NCBI GenBank assembly: GCA_933228895.1
Contig: OW121854.1
Span: forward strand, 13,953,131-14,017,130
From: Platycnemis pennipes
Taxonomy: Eukaryota; Arthropoda; Insecta; Odonata; Platycnemididae
DNA: 64,000 bases
Direction of reading: 5' to 3'
The notes beneath the pieces are model-generated. The model was not told the DNA's origin and ran no database searches. It saw nothing but the letters and a program-made list of their open reading frames with translations. The translations under genes were made by a program, and so were the position numbers. Shown here one piece after another: positions 53,807-64,000 of this stretch. Each line of letters starts with the position of its first letter. Position 1 is the stretch's first letter.

Positions 53807-53819
53807 AAATGGCAGAATT

Positions 53820-55699
53820 AGGAACGGGGAACAACAACTCCTTGTGGAGGTAATATTTGCAGGATAGGATTGGAGCAAGTTTTAGAAGGATTTATGTGAA
53901 GAATTTCTCAGGTAAATGACGTATTTCCAGAAAGATAATTACAAACTATTAGCTAATAATTACTGTTAGCTGTTGGAATAGAAATGAAGTCGTTTGAGGG
54001 AATCAGAATAGTAATAAAAAAGGGAGAGAGTGGAGAGACTAATAGGTGATGTTAATTTGAGGTTACGGCAAACGACTCTATGTCACGAAATTGTTCTACG
54101 AACGTCGACGATTGATTTTGACCGTATGTTACGTAAACTGGGAGAAGGCAAAGAAAAAATATTTTGCACGAATTAATAGGCAAATAAACGTATGCAGTTA
54201 GGGAAGTATTATGGGAAAATGGCGTTTGTGTTCGTTTGGAAGCTTTAAATTCAATGCCCACCGAGCTTACAACCTGATGAAGCAATCCTGACTGACTTCT
54301 GCCCCATGGAACGTTTCTATAAGTAATCATGCAAGTATCCATAATTATACTCATTTAACCAATCAGGACAGTGTCTGATTAACCATTTTTATTTCGCTCT
54401 TCCTCCTTCCTACCTAATTAAAAAGGCCTATCCGTTTCCGCTCTCTTCCTCATTTACTAATCATTCTTTATTCTCGTCTAAGAAAATTGCAAATCCCATC
54501 GCCCGTGATCAGTCAATGCAAATACATTCTGTCTCATAATTTCCTCCAGACACGTTTTTCCTTCCCTACCATGATAATTACTTCGCCGTTCCTCCAATGG
54601 CCAGCTGAGTCGAATCTAATTATCCCGTATGCTTGCGTTCATTTATTCGCAACAGAATGCTAAGAAATGGAAGAGCTATTTCCCTTTGGGGGCAGCCAGA
54701 TGTTACCTACACAACGTTGATTTTCCACTCTTTTCCACCACCCTCTCCCGGTAACGCTCCGAAACATTTTCAAATGCAAATGCTGCGCTGGGAAAGGTAA
54801 ATTATTATATGCTACGTTTAAACGGGGAGTAAGGCAATAAAAATATGCTTTGCAAGGAAGGAAAAGGCGAATAAATATAACTAAAATAAATTACGCAACG
54901 CTTCCGATAAACCCTAATTTTTTATCGAAAAAAAAACAAATATTCTACAAATAATACTTACATTTCTCTTCTTGTTCTTTATTACTCGTTCACTAATTAT
55001 TAACGGCATAATCATTAATATTTAAAGAAAGAATGAACTTTGAGTTTCTCTCATTGTGCAGCAGGCTGGACCCTTCAATTGACCACTGTTCCCCCCTAAT
55101 CGTTACGTAATTTATCAGCAGTTTCTTCGACACAATAAGAGCAAGATTTTTCACACGCAATCAAATACGAAGTATTCAATAACCGCAACCCTATTCTAGT
55201 CAGACGACAAACGTTTTTGAATCTCCGGTTCACATTACTGCGGTGCCCTACCAATCGATATTTTTCTTATAACTTGTCCAAATTATCACGGAAAGGGCAG
55301 AGTGATTTCGAAACGGCTGGCAATAAAGTAAGCATATTATCATCGGACCTGTAATCAGGTTTTTCCACCGCTTCCCACTTAAGGTTTCACGAATAAAAAG
55401 CATCAAAAAAACCAACCAGACCACACCATTAAATGGTATCTTAATGCCCCGTATTCGTAATGACACCCGCCCAGCTAAAAAAAATACAGGAAATAAGTGG
55501 TCGTGTAAGACGGGCATGACGTCGCTTTACAAAAGAAAAATTTAGTCGGTAACGTGATAATACTTTGTGAAAAGGCATAGATTTCACCAAAAGTTTTGGC
55601 ATTCCTAATCATTTATTGCATTCGACCGTAGCCGTGGCAACTAATCTTGAAATGCGTCAATCACTCACGAGTTCATTTCTCATTCATGGCAACGTGTTC
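53820..55699. other. no recognised feature
   Basis: AT-rich. Reverse frames of 100 codons (54052-54354) and 89 codons (55248-55517) match nothing I know. No repeat ends recognised. Confidence 0.45.
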
Positions 55700-55965
55700 T
55701 GAATTTTAGGCAACCAGCCCACAGGACCCATAGCAGGGCTGAATTTCTCCGTGCTGCCCAATACTTAAGCATCTGGCAATGGATTGGCGACCTGTTGCGA
55801 ATTTTTACCACATTTTTTTGGTGGCCAAGCCTGATTTTTTGGCAACCGAACCTGAATTTTTTAAAGTGAGAACTCCCTGATCCTCAGTAGGCACGAAGAG
55901 ACAGCGGGAACATGCCCTGAGATTGGCAACTTGCCCTGATATTAAGCAATTGGTCCTGATTGTGT
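55700..55965. repeat. degenerate short repeat with CCTGA and GGCAAC motifs
   Basis: Motifs CCCTGA or CCTGA(T/A)T alternate with GGCAAC or GGTGGCCAA about every 25-40 bases (for example 55830, 55851, 55877, 55915, 55936 and 55955). It may be an eroded minisatellite; the pattern is loose. Confidence 0.35.
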
Positions 55966-57207
55966 AAATAAGTACTCTTTGGGGATTGGTTTCCAGTTGA
56001 TGCAGAAGGAGCCTACTTTGAACAAGCATAAGATTTTTCCAACTCATGCATACCGACTAGTAAGCCCCTGATGAACGTATCAGAAAAAAAGGTAATTTAG
56101 AGCTTATCAGCTATGTTAATATGACTCCACTAATTTTATAATTGTATAAATTTTAATGCTAAGACATATTTAGAGAAATGTTACGCATTGATTGAACGGG
56201 GTGAACTTAACTTGTGTGTGCATATGATCTTCATTTTCTTCTTTGGTATAGTAAACGATTGTTACCAATCGGCCTTTTCTTCAGTGCATACAAAAAATAT
56301 GTTGAGGGTCAATACAACAGGTACGGGCAAGTAGGCCATACTCCACTTCTAATAACTTGCGCCTTGTGTCCTTTTCTCGCAAAAATACTATTTTAGGAAA
56401 ACCATCGTATGATATTTTCCAGAATCATGAAGCGATTAAAAAGTCGTGAGAACTCTCTGACAGTGTGATCTTGTCACCACCCCGATTTCAACGGAGTAAA
56501 CACTTAATTAGTAAAAAGAATCCATTCGTTCGATATCCATTTAAAAATCCTGAACTGGAAAATTGTGCAGAGAACAAAAACAAATAATTTTTCTGTTACA
56601 AATTCTTTGTATTTATATGACTATTTATTTTTATCTAAATTTATATAATCTAAAAAAAAAGAAGTTTTTTATTTCGAACAGAAGGTGATTAGCAGCAAGG
56701 GTTCCTTAAGTTGCATTGACAATAAAATACTTAAGGTCCTTAGACTTTGATTTGGAGTGTGGCGTTTCATGTTTGAGAGAAATGTTCCTCGAGGATAAAG
56801 GATGAATGTAGTTTAGAAGCATTCGAGATGTAGAAGTACATAGGAGTGTTTAAAAGGGAATGGAGGAGGTGATCCTAAGAGAAAGGAAGACGAATGAGGA
56901 ATACTTCGAAGATTTTGGAAAACTTCCAATTAGGCACAAAATGTGGATGGCGAAATGTGGAATTGCAATGGTCTTATGAAATCTGCTATTGGTGGAAAAA
57001 TTATGAATAATGGAGATACCAATAGGGTTTTAAAGGGGAGGAGTTAAGTTGGAAGATATGAAAGGTAAGAGAAGCAATGGACAGCTCAGTAAGGAAATAT
57101 CCATAAATCTACCTAACTCTTAGTCATTTCTAGAGCACACCAATATCAAGCTAATGATGTTAACTATACCCATCAATTGTTGTTGTTAGGGCAGGAGACC
57201 AAAAACT
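55966..57207. other. no recognised feature
   Basis: AT-rich sequence with short frames only (60 codons at 56214-56396). I see nothing else. Confidence 0.45.
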
Positions 57208-57828
57208 ACTTCTACATCTACACGATACCCTGCAAGACACCGCGAGGGTGTGTGGCAGGGGGTGAAGATCACCAAGCATGCAATATTGACATACAAACAT
57301 GCAACTATAGGGTCTCATTCAACTAGATTGTTAGTATCTATAGTATTTAAGGGATTAATACATGCATCATGCACTACAAACTACTCTAAAATATTTCCCC
57401 TACCTATCCCTTTGCTATGCTGCCTAATCTGTTTCCTAAAGTATGGGGGACAAATGCCATTTTGAATATATCGGTACGACAATTTATCTCTCTAATCTTA
57501 TTTATCTGGTCGAATCTAGCATAATACGCTGGTGTTTTTAATATATGCCTAACATCTTCAGTAAAGCTATCCGATTTTAATTTCTGTAAGAACTTTAATG
57601 TGTACTTTAACCTACGCTCTGATAATGATACCAACCCTAATTCTTGTATTAATTCTGATACACTACTAAACCTATCGTAACACCTTTTAACGAACCTAGC
57701 TGCTCTACGCTGCACACTGTCTAGTTCTCTGATCAAACCTAATTCATTCGGATCCCATACACTGGGGTCATACTAAAGTGGGGCCTAACTAGAGAAAAGT
57801 AACATCGCCCCTTTGCCTTCTCATCACA
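57208..57828 (-). mobile_element. LINE-B copy, 5' truncated
   Basis: The reverse open frame 57736-57404 reads IRELDSVQRRAARFVKRCYDRFSSVSELIQELG, then KLKSDSFTEDVRHILKTPAYYARFDQINKIREINCRTD. It extends upstream to RPHFSMTPVYGIRMN and downstream to a complete 3' UTR, hairpin and TAGATGTAGAAGT tail. This is the best LINE-B coding reference here. Confidence 0.93.
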
Positions 57829-57849
57829 TCAACTGTGTTTATATACGTT

Positions 57850-58125
57850 TTTGAGGATAGGTGGGTAATTATGATGAGGTAAGGAAGTATACAGGGAATA
57901 AGCTACGGGTAGAGCAAAACCCGGTGTCGGTATCAGCCTGCTCTTAGCGAAGGGCGTCAAGGGATTAAGGGTTTAACGTCCCATGCGACGAATGGGGTAC
58001 TGAACTCCATATAGCACTCAAATAGGGGCCGTAATAACAATGACAAATCTTTGCCGCTGCCTGAATTCAAACTCTGGTTCTCTAGATGGGAGGCCAATAT
58101 CCTATCCACCACAACAACTAGATAC
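57850..58125 (-). mobile_element. SINE-D copy, older
   Basis: In reverse orientation it has the head (GTGGTGGATAGGATATTGGCC, box B region GAGTTTGAATTC) and the body (GGGACGTTAAACCCTTAATCC, GACGCCCTTCGCTAAGAGCAGG, GCCGACACCGGGTTTTGCTC). The tail is missing. It abuts the upstream edge of a LINE-B copy. Confidence 0.75.
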
Positions 58126-60839
58126 CTCTGCAGGAAAAAAATCCCTATTTCAAATACATATATGCTCACACGCGGAAAGGCATTGTTCTTAGAAAAAAAG
58201 CGTACGTTGCAGAAACCTGAAGAAACATTAATGTCTCAAATGATGGGTCGACAAAATTGAAGAATGGAGAACTTTCCCCTATTACCGGAATGGATGGAGA
58301 AAGTTTTAATAAGACGAGGTGTGCGAATGTCCCTGGCAACAATATTGTTCCGTATTAGCCGTAGGATATGCATTCCTCTTCCTGAATAACCGCCACTCTG
58401 AAGGGACGACCCTGGTTATTAAACCCTTGCGTGAGCGACGCGTCGCTTATTAGGTGTGCGCGGAATGCCAATCACGACGAGCGAGGAAACCTTTCACTGC
58501 CTCCGCACAATGCAGGAATTCCGATGATTTAGCGTGACCATCCTTAATTGTAAGCGGTTGCCTAGTTTCAGCGTACCTATTGTTCCTTCAGACGGCGAGG
58601 GATCTTGCGAAACAACACCAAAGTCTCTCTTAATGGGCGAGTAGATCACTGAAAATCCCGAGATGTTTCAGGCAATAATTTTAAAGACGGCAGTCCCCAC
58701 TCGGCAATCGGATGCCGGAGGCGTTTTGATGGTAGACGGTGTTTTAAAAGGACGTTTCTTGAAACACAGTTGGAAAGACCATTGTCTCGATATTAGCGAA
58801 GGAAATTTTCTTCTAATGATACCCATTATCGATTCTGGATTGGTCACTTCAAATCGATAGGGAATAAGGAAATAACGGTGGTTCGATGCAATCCCTCGAG
58901 GTCATAGAAGCGTGAATCCCAATTATAACATAAAAGTTTAACAATAATTAATTTCAAACATTTACCTCCACATCAATATAGTATCTGCAAGCGACTGCGA
59001 TGGCGTATAACAGAAATGCATAGTCCACCTGTGAATAAAACATCCCAATGTTAACAACTACACTATCCGTTTCAATGTTAACCAAACGGAATCCATCATG
59101 AAACTCGGTACATTAGTTTCATGAAAGGGCATTGCATGAAATCTACGATTGAAGCAATAGTTCTACCGCTCCTTTTAATTTACTAAAGCATTAATTTTTG
59201 TTTCATTAATCGTTGCCAATATTTAAAATTTTAGTGAGTTCAGCACACTTCTCACGACAATATAGAATAGGTTTTGTCACTAGGTCACACCTTGAACAAA
59301 TGTATATACATTATAATACATTTGTATAGTGTATGTATGTACATTTGAGCGAGGTTTTGGTAATTCCAAGGATCCATCATCAGCGTGATGTTGTTGAGCT
59401 ACGCGGGTATTTAAGACCTTAATACCGTGGTTAATGTCTTGGTAGTAGGTTTGGAAATTCCAGAGCTTGGGTTAATCGGTATGATGTAGGCTTCTGGAGC
59501 ACCCATGACACAAAATACTATTAAAAAAACTAAAACTCCAAAGGCTGCAAATTAGAGAAAAATACGCCGACGAAGAGGTCCCGCATGTAGATTAGCGATG
59601 TCAGAAAACAAATATTCCTGCCGGAGATTAGAGGCTACCCTTCTTTTTTTTCAAAATTATTCGTTACAATTGAAAACACCATACTATACGTAAACGAGGT
59701 AAGATGTAATGCCTCGCATTGCATAGTCGATAAGCGATTGATCTGAAATGAAAGCGAGATGTTCTCGAATTTTGTGGTATATTTAATGTTTACCCTAGAG
59801 TGATAGAAAAAGATATTTGAGTTCAAAGGAAAAGCTTAGGCATGCTGATGGAAATTAGGGCATGCGATCACCGGAAGTACCGCTCGGAGTTGAACCCGAA
59901 ACCCTACTATCTCCAATTACGACATGACATTTTATTTCTGTCTGAATAGTAACATAATCATCAGTGATTATCGTATGGACAACTCTGCATCCGTATTCAC
60001 TGCACACGTATAAGGGTAAATTAAAATATTCACTGCTTATTAAGACAGGCAAGCTCAAAAAATATTTCCATCCAATTAAGTCTCAGAGGAAATTTAATAA
60101 ATTGCAGATATATTTATTTTATCTAAACTTAGATACTAGCTGCAAAAGTGTAGATAGAAAGGAGTTCCTCCTCAGCAATCAAATCTATATAGAAATGAAG
60201 GCAATGGCCACAGATTTTACATTTATTTTCACAAATATTACGGAAAACCCGAAATCGAGAGCTTGAAAATGCGAAAAGATATATATTATTCACCATTCCC
60301 CCGAAGGAACTAAACTACAAGCATGAAGTTACTCAGACAATACTTATATATCTAGGGATTCCCATCAAAATCTAGTCTAACTTTGCGTAAACAAAGCAAT
60401 AAATAGAAATTAAAGAAAGGTTTGAATATAACATAGGACGGGCAAGGAAATATGAATGGTATTTACTCGCAACTTCTCTACGCAAATTCCTCCTAGCCCG
60501 AAAGGCTTCCTGCGTCAATAGGGAAATAGGGAACTGAAACTTGGCTCTACAAAAATAGTTGATTATTTACAAAAGCGTTGTTCGCAAATTCATAAACGGA
60601 GTTTTAAATTCAGGTCGTTCCTTTATCCCCCACGTGAAATGTGTCCAGGAAATCATCACGACACTTTCACCCTTTGTGACGGAAACAGGGCAGCTCGTGA
60701 TCCGCGTATTTAAGCACGTGAAACCACTTTGCCTCGAATGTCACCAACGTCCCTTCGAATTTCTCCTTTGAAGAGAAAAAGGCGATGAAGTAGGCCTATC
60801 TTCTCCGAGGCTCACGATTCAAGTCTGTGCTCGCTAAAG
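58126..60839. other. no recognised gene; minor fragments
   Basis: Weak reverse LINE-B hairpin-like sequence at about 58965-59030. An AT-rich inverted stretch around TGTATATACATTATAATACA at about 59299. A tRNA-like box B (reverse GGGTTCAACTCCGAGCGG) near 59882-59900. Frames up to 100 codons (59964-60266) have no recognised domain. Confidence 0.4.
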
Positions 60840-60892
60840 CATTCCCCGCTGCCCCACACCTCATGGTGTCTTGCAGTAGTTGTAAATGTACC
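60840..60892 (+). mobile_element. short LINE terminus
   Basis: ATTCCCCGCTGCCCCACACCTCATGGTGTCTTGCAGTAGTTGTAAATGTA resembles a LINE-A/B hairpin plus tail on the forward strand. Confidence 0.45.
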
Positions 60893-61064
60893 TCGCATTT
60901 TTCTATCCACATTTTCCATTCTCCTCCTACGTTTACTCCGCTAGCCCAACATCCTTTTCTTCAACAAACACTCGCCCACTTTTACGTGTCCCATCCAGCT
61001 ACATTCCCCAATCTCACCTTACCTCTCCTACAATCTCAATCACTTCCTCATTCGCCTTCATTTC

Positions 61065-61440
61065 ATGTACATCTACACGATACCCTGCAAGCCACCGCGA
61101 GGGTGTGTGACAGGGGGTGAAGATCACCAAGCATGCACTACTAACATGCAAACAAGCAACTATAGTGTCTCATGCAACTAGATTGTTAGTATCTATAGTA
61201 TTTGAGGGGTTAATACATGCATCATGCACTACAGAATACTCTAAAATAATTCCCCTACCTATCCTTTTCCTATGCTGCCTATTCTGTTCTCTTATAGTAC
61301 GGGGGAAAATGCCATTTTGAATCTATCGGTACGATAATCTATCTCTCTAATCTTATTTGTCTGGTCGAATCTAGCATAATACGCTGGTTTGTTTAATATG
61401 TGCCTAACATCTTCAGTAAAGCTATCCGATTGAAATTTCC
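61065..61440 (-). mobile_element. LINE-B copy, 5' truncated
   Basis: The reverse strand has KFQSDSFTEDVRHILNKPAYYARFDQ, then KIR.IDYRTDRFKMAFSPVL, the full 3' UTR, hairpin (61084-61119) and a GTGTAGATGTACATG tail. The coding part begins at 61440, next to an RTE-like fragment. Confidence 0.92.
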
Positions 61441-61469
61441 TCCCACCTGATCTTATCTATCCATCGGCA

Positions 61470-61575
61470 TATCTAAGCCCTGAGAGGGTTTTCATCTTCT
61501 TTCCTCATGGTCCATATTTCGGCGCCATACAACGAAGCCACACTCCACATCAGGCTTTTCCCTAACTCGTATCCA
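61470..61575 (-). mobile_element. RTE-like LINE fragment
   Basis: The reverse strand reads KSLMWSVASLYGAEIWTMRKEDE, the motif just upstream of the RTE C-terminal WCYRRM segment (usual form LYGAETWTL). It is unlike LINE-C in detail and may belong with the remnant at 39.7 kb. Confidence 0.65.
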
Positions 61576-62049
61576 GGAAAACGCCTGCGACCCCTGAACG
61601 GCAATTACTCCGGGCTGATAATTAATGGGTACTAACATGCCGTCGCACGTCCAGACGCAAGCCCTATTTACTCAAAGGAGAAGGAAAAATTCGACCCGGA
61701 ATGTCAATTTACGGCTTCCTGGAATGGAGTCCGAGGCGTTCAAAATGATTTTTCACGATCCGGCTCCACAGGAAGCTGGACGTTGGCCGAGGCAACTTTC
61801 GACTTAGCATTTCATTAAGCACCCATTCGAAAGTGCATTCGGTCATTGGGAAAGTCACTTCGCAATGAAAACAGGATCACAAACACCTGGGAACTGATTG
61901 TCTTAACAATTTTACATTATTCTTCGAACACACAAAAAGCTTTGTTCGATAACCGAGTATATAAATAATATCTCGCGTTCTTGTACTAAAAGTTTTATTC
62001 GCCCGGTGTTTTAAATTGCGAATACAAGAGGAAAAAATACGAGTAACAA
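61576..62049. other. no recognised feature
   Basis: Mixed sequence with a 60-codon frame (61625-61807) of no recognised identity. Confidence 0.45.
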
Positions 62050-62290
62050 GGGGAATTAGCGTGGTGGCTAGAGTATCCGGTCCCTTCCATTACACGGAAC
62101 TGGGTTCGAAACCCAGTAGCGGCAGGGAGTCTTTGGTATACCGTTCCCTGCTTGAAGAATTCGAGTTCAGTACTCAGTCCGTCGTATGGGACGTTAAACC
62201 GCGGATACCTGGGCGCCTTTGATTATGCTAATGCCGACGCCTGGTTTCTCTCCTCGCTCCCTCTTTTCCCTAAATACTCCTACCTCTACC
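62050..62290 (+). mobile_element. SINE-D copy, forward strand
   Basis: The tRNA-like head (GCGTGGTGGCTAGAGTAT box A, GGGTTCGAAACCC box B at about 62102-62114) is followed by GGCAGGGAGTCTTTGGTATACC, TTCGAGTTCAGTACTCAGTCCGTCG, TGGGACGTTAAACCGCGG, GGCGCCTTTGATTATGC and GCCGACGCCTGGTTTCTCTCC. It keeps most of the body in order; no (AACC)n tail was seen. Confidence 0.85.
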
Positions 62291-62417
62291 TAAAAGGTGC
62301 AAATGATAGCAGTCAGTCACCTCCCCGTGAAAGCAACTCCTATACAGCTATTTCGCAATTCCTGCTATTTTCGTTACTTCCAATGAAAGGCAATGTAAAA
62401 CATGCTCAGGTGCTTAA

Positions 62418-63145
62418 GGAGGTTGATCCGAAAAGTGAGTCATGTCATTTTTTTTGTATTCTCAGCACTTAGAGAACTAAAGTTCCCCTATCTACTAAAG
62501 TGAAGATAATTATACCTCCCCATACTCCTTTCTGCACTAATTGAATTTGAAATTACTTACGATTAACGGCGAGAATGGCCATCACATGGGAATATAACGT
62601 TTATAAAACCATAGTGACATGTCATTTTTGCAAAAAAACATATTTAATGCGTAATTTCACAAGAAATACAATGACACTAAAAAAGGCATCAATCTACCGT
62701 ATTTTTCGCTAAATCCACCAATTTCTGCGCTTATAGCTGACGAAATGCGTTAGTTGACTTCAACTGGCGCTGCGGTCGCTGTAGCCAAAATGGTAGGCGT
62801 ATAAATAATGTGATTACTAAAGAGACATTAAAGAATATTTCAAGAAATATTATAACAAAACGTTTGATAGTAATATTCTGATGTTACACGTTAGTAAATT
62901 CATTGAGCGCATGAATTTATTTCTGTAACGTAAATGCTGAATTGACTCCATCGTCGAGCTGATTAAAATTATCATAAAAAAATAAATCCTTCGACTTTCC
63001 ATCGTATTTCTTGTGATACTTATGATTTTCAATAGCATAGGTAATTTTCTTTGCGAAGTAAGGATCACTTAGGAGGCATATACACGTACTTAAATTAAGA
63101 AGATTCCTTAGACAACTTGACTCAGGCAGTCGCGAGCCAACCTCC
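62418..63145 (-). mobile_element. TTAA-flanked element family, copy 3 (complete)
   Basis: TTAA at 62414-62417 and 63146-63149 flank GGAGGTTGATCCG at the left and CGCGAGCCAACCTCC at the right. It is the reverse-orientation counterpart of 6483-7208 (728 against 726 bases), with the same ordered interior blocks such as TGACTTCAA.TGGCGCTGCGGTCGC and TTGACTCCATCGTCGAGCTGA. Confidence 0.88.
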
Positions 63146-63149
63146 TTAA

Positions 63150-64000
63150 TTTCAGGCCGTAGGAATCAAACTCGCAAAAATGTTGGTTCCTGCTGCTTCA
63201 GGCGTCTTATCAAACTTCAAAATTTCATAACGTGTTTTCTCGACTCCGATTCGAAACGCACTCGATTACTTTTTCTTACCATCCACCTCTCGACGCAGCC
63301 CTCGCTCTGGAACGCCAAGTGTAACACCTTATCCTCAAAGAGTATTTTCTCACCTGAAAAAATAAGCAGTTAAGCTGGAATTTCAACCCATAGCGCACAC
63401 ACATCACGATCGTGCATCGAGGAAAGGCCAGGGAAATGGAACCGACACGAGTTCTTCATTAGGGCCCGTCAAGGGCGAATTGAGACCATCTCATTAGACG
63501 AGCTGATTCGCGGATAAACACCCTCCACTTGCGACTGAACTGATAACTGCTTTAAGGGGCTGGAAATGAATTAACTTATAATTGCGGACTCAACTCGTAA
63601 ACGTGCCGCGGTCGGAGCGAGAAATAAGGAGGATGGGGGGATGAAAATTATCGTGTTGCACCTTATCAACCCCCGATTGCTGTGTTAAACACTTTTTTAT
63701 TGATCATTGCTAATGAATACAAAAACAATGAAAGTCGCACTTTTTTACGTTAAGACGTGAAGCGGTTTTAAGTAAGAAGTGAATAGGAGAGAGGGAAAAA
63801 CTGAAGGAGCACTGCTTGTCATAAATTGCCGCGAGTTCCAACTACACAACGTTCTGAAATATCTCGCTCGAATGGGATTTCCAAAAATTACTCAAAGTAA
63901 AAAGGGGTGACGGACCAACTCGATATTGCATCTTGATATAGCTAGATAAAAATGTTACCTTGCAATATCGAGAAGGTAGGGGAGGTTTAAGCTCTCCTTT
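63150..64000. other. no recognised feature
   Basis: Mixed sequence to the window edge with no frame over 60 codons. AAGGTGCAA-type and GATATTGCATCTTGATATAG motifs near 63930 form a weak palindrome. Nothing else seen. Confidence 0.45.

Overview
The window looks like intergenic DNA from a large, repeat-rich arthropod genome, most likely an insect. That is an inference from the transposon types and the AT-rich, intron-scale sequence; no host marker gene is present. I recognise no host protein-coding gene and no functional RNA gene. Nearly all sequence that can be explained is mobile elements and their fragments.

The commonest component is two related non-LTR retrotransposon families, called LINE-A and LINE-B here. 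They are present as about thirty 5'-truncated copies on both strands. They carry the C-terminal end of a CR1/Jockey-type reverse transcriptase, a 3' UTR with a conserved hairpin, and a short (GATGTA)n tail. A third family, LINE-C, is RTE-like and has a GAT-rich tail. It has copies at 9.0, 12.4, 13.5, 36.5 and 53.4 kb, two of them with clear target-site duplications. SINE-D is a tRNA-derived SINE family with at least seven copies.

DNA elements include a 596-bp mariner-like deletion derivative inserted into a LINE-A copy (28.3 kb) and a 1.4-kb element with CAGGGTGGC ends (30.4 kb). There is a 726-728 bp family flanked by TTAA (6.5, 39.0 and 62.4 kb) and a 939-bp TTAA-flanked element (32.9 kb). 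A 970-bp element has TTA duplications (40.8 kb), and a three-copy MITE has AATGGGG-type ends (8.6, 9.4 and 44.2 kb).

The centrepiece is a young Ty3/gypsy-type LTR retrotransposon at 44757-50240. Its two 779-bp LTRs are almost identical, it has a CCTT duplication, and its primer site matches tRNA-Lys. The gag gene is intact with a SAP-like N-terminus. A canonical GGGAAAC heptamer sits in the gag/pol overlap. The pol gene is damaged: an aspartic protease and a partial reverse transcriptase run directly into the integrase tail, so RNase H and most of integrase are missing. The reverse transcriptase also lacks the first catalytic aspartate. The copy therefore could not supply its own enzymes, but its cis-acting parts look complete.

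Stretches between elements (notably 9.9-11.7, 17.9-20.0, 34.2-36.4, 41.8-43.4, 53.8-57.2 and 58.1-61.0 kb) contain only short open frames with no recognised domain.
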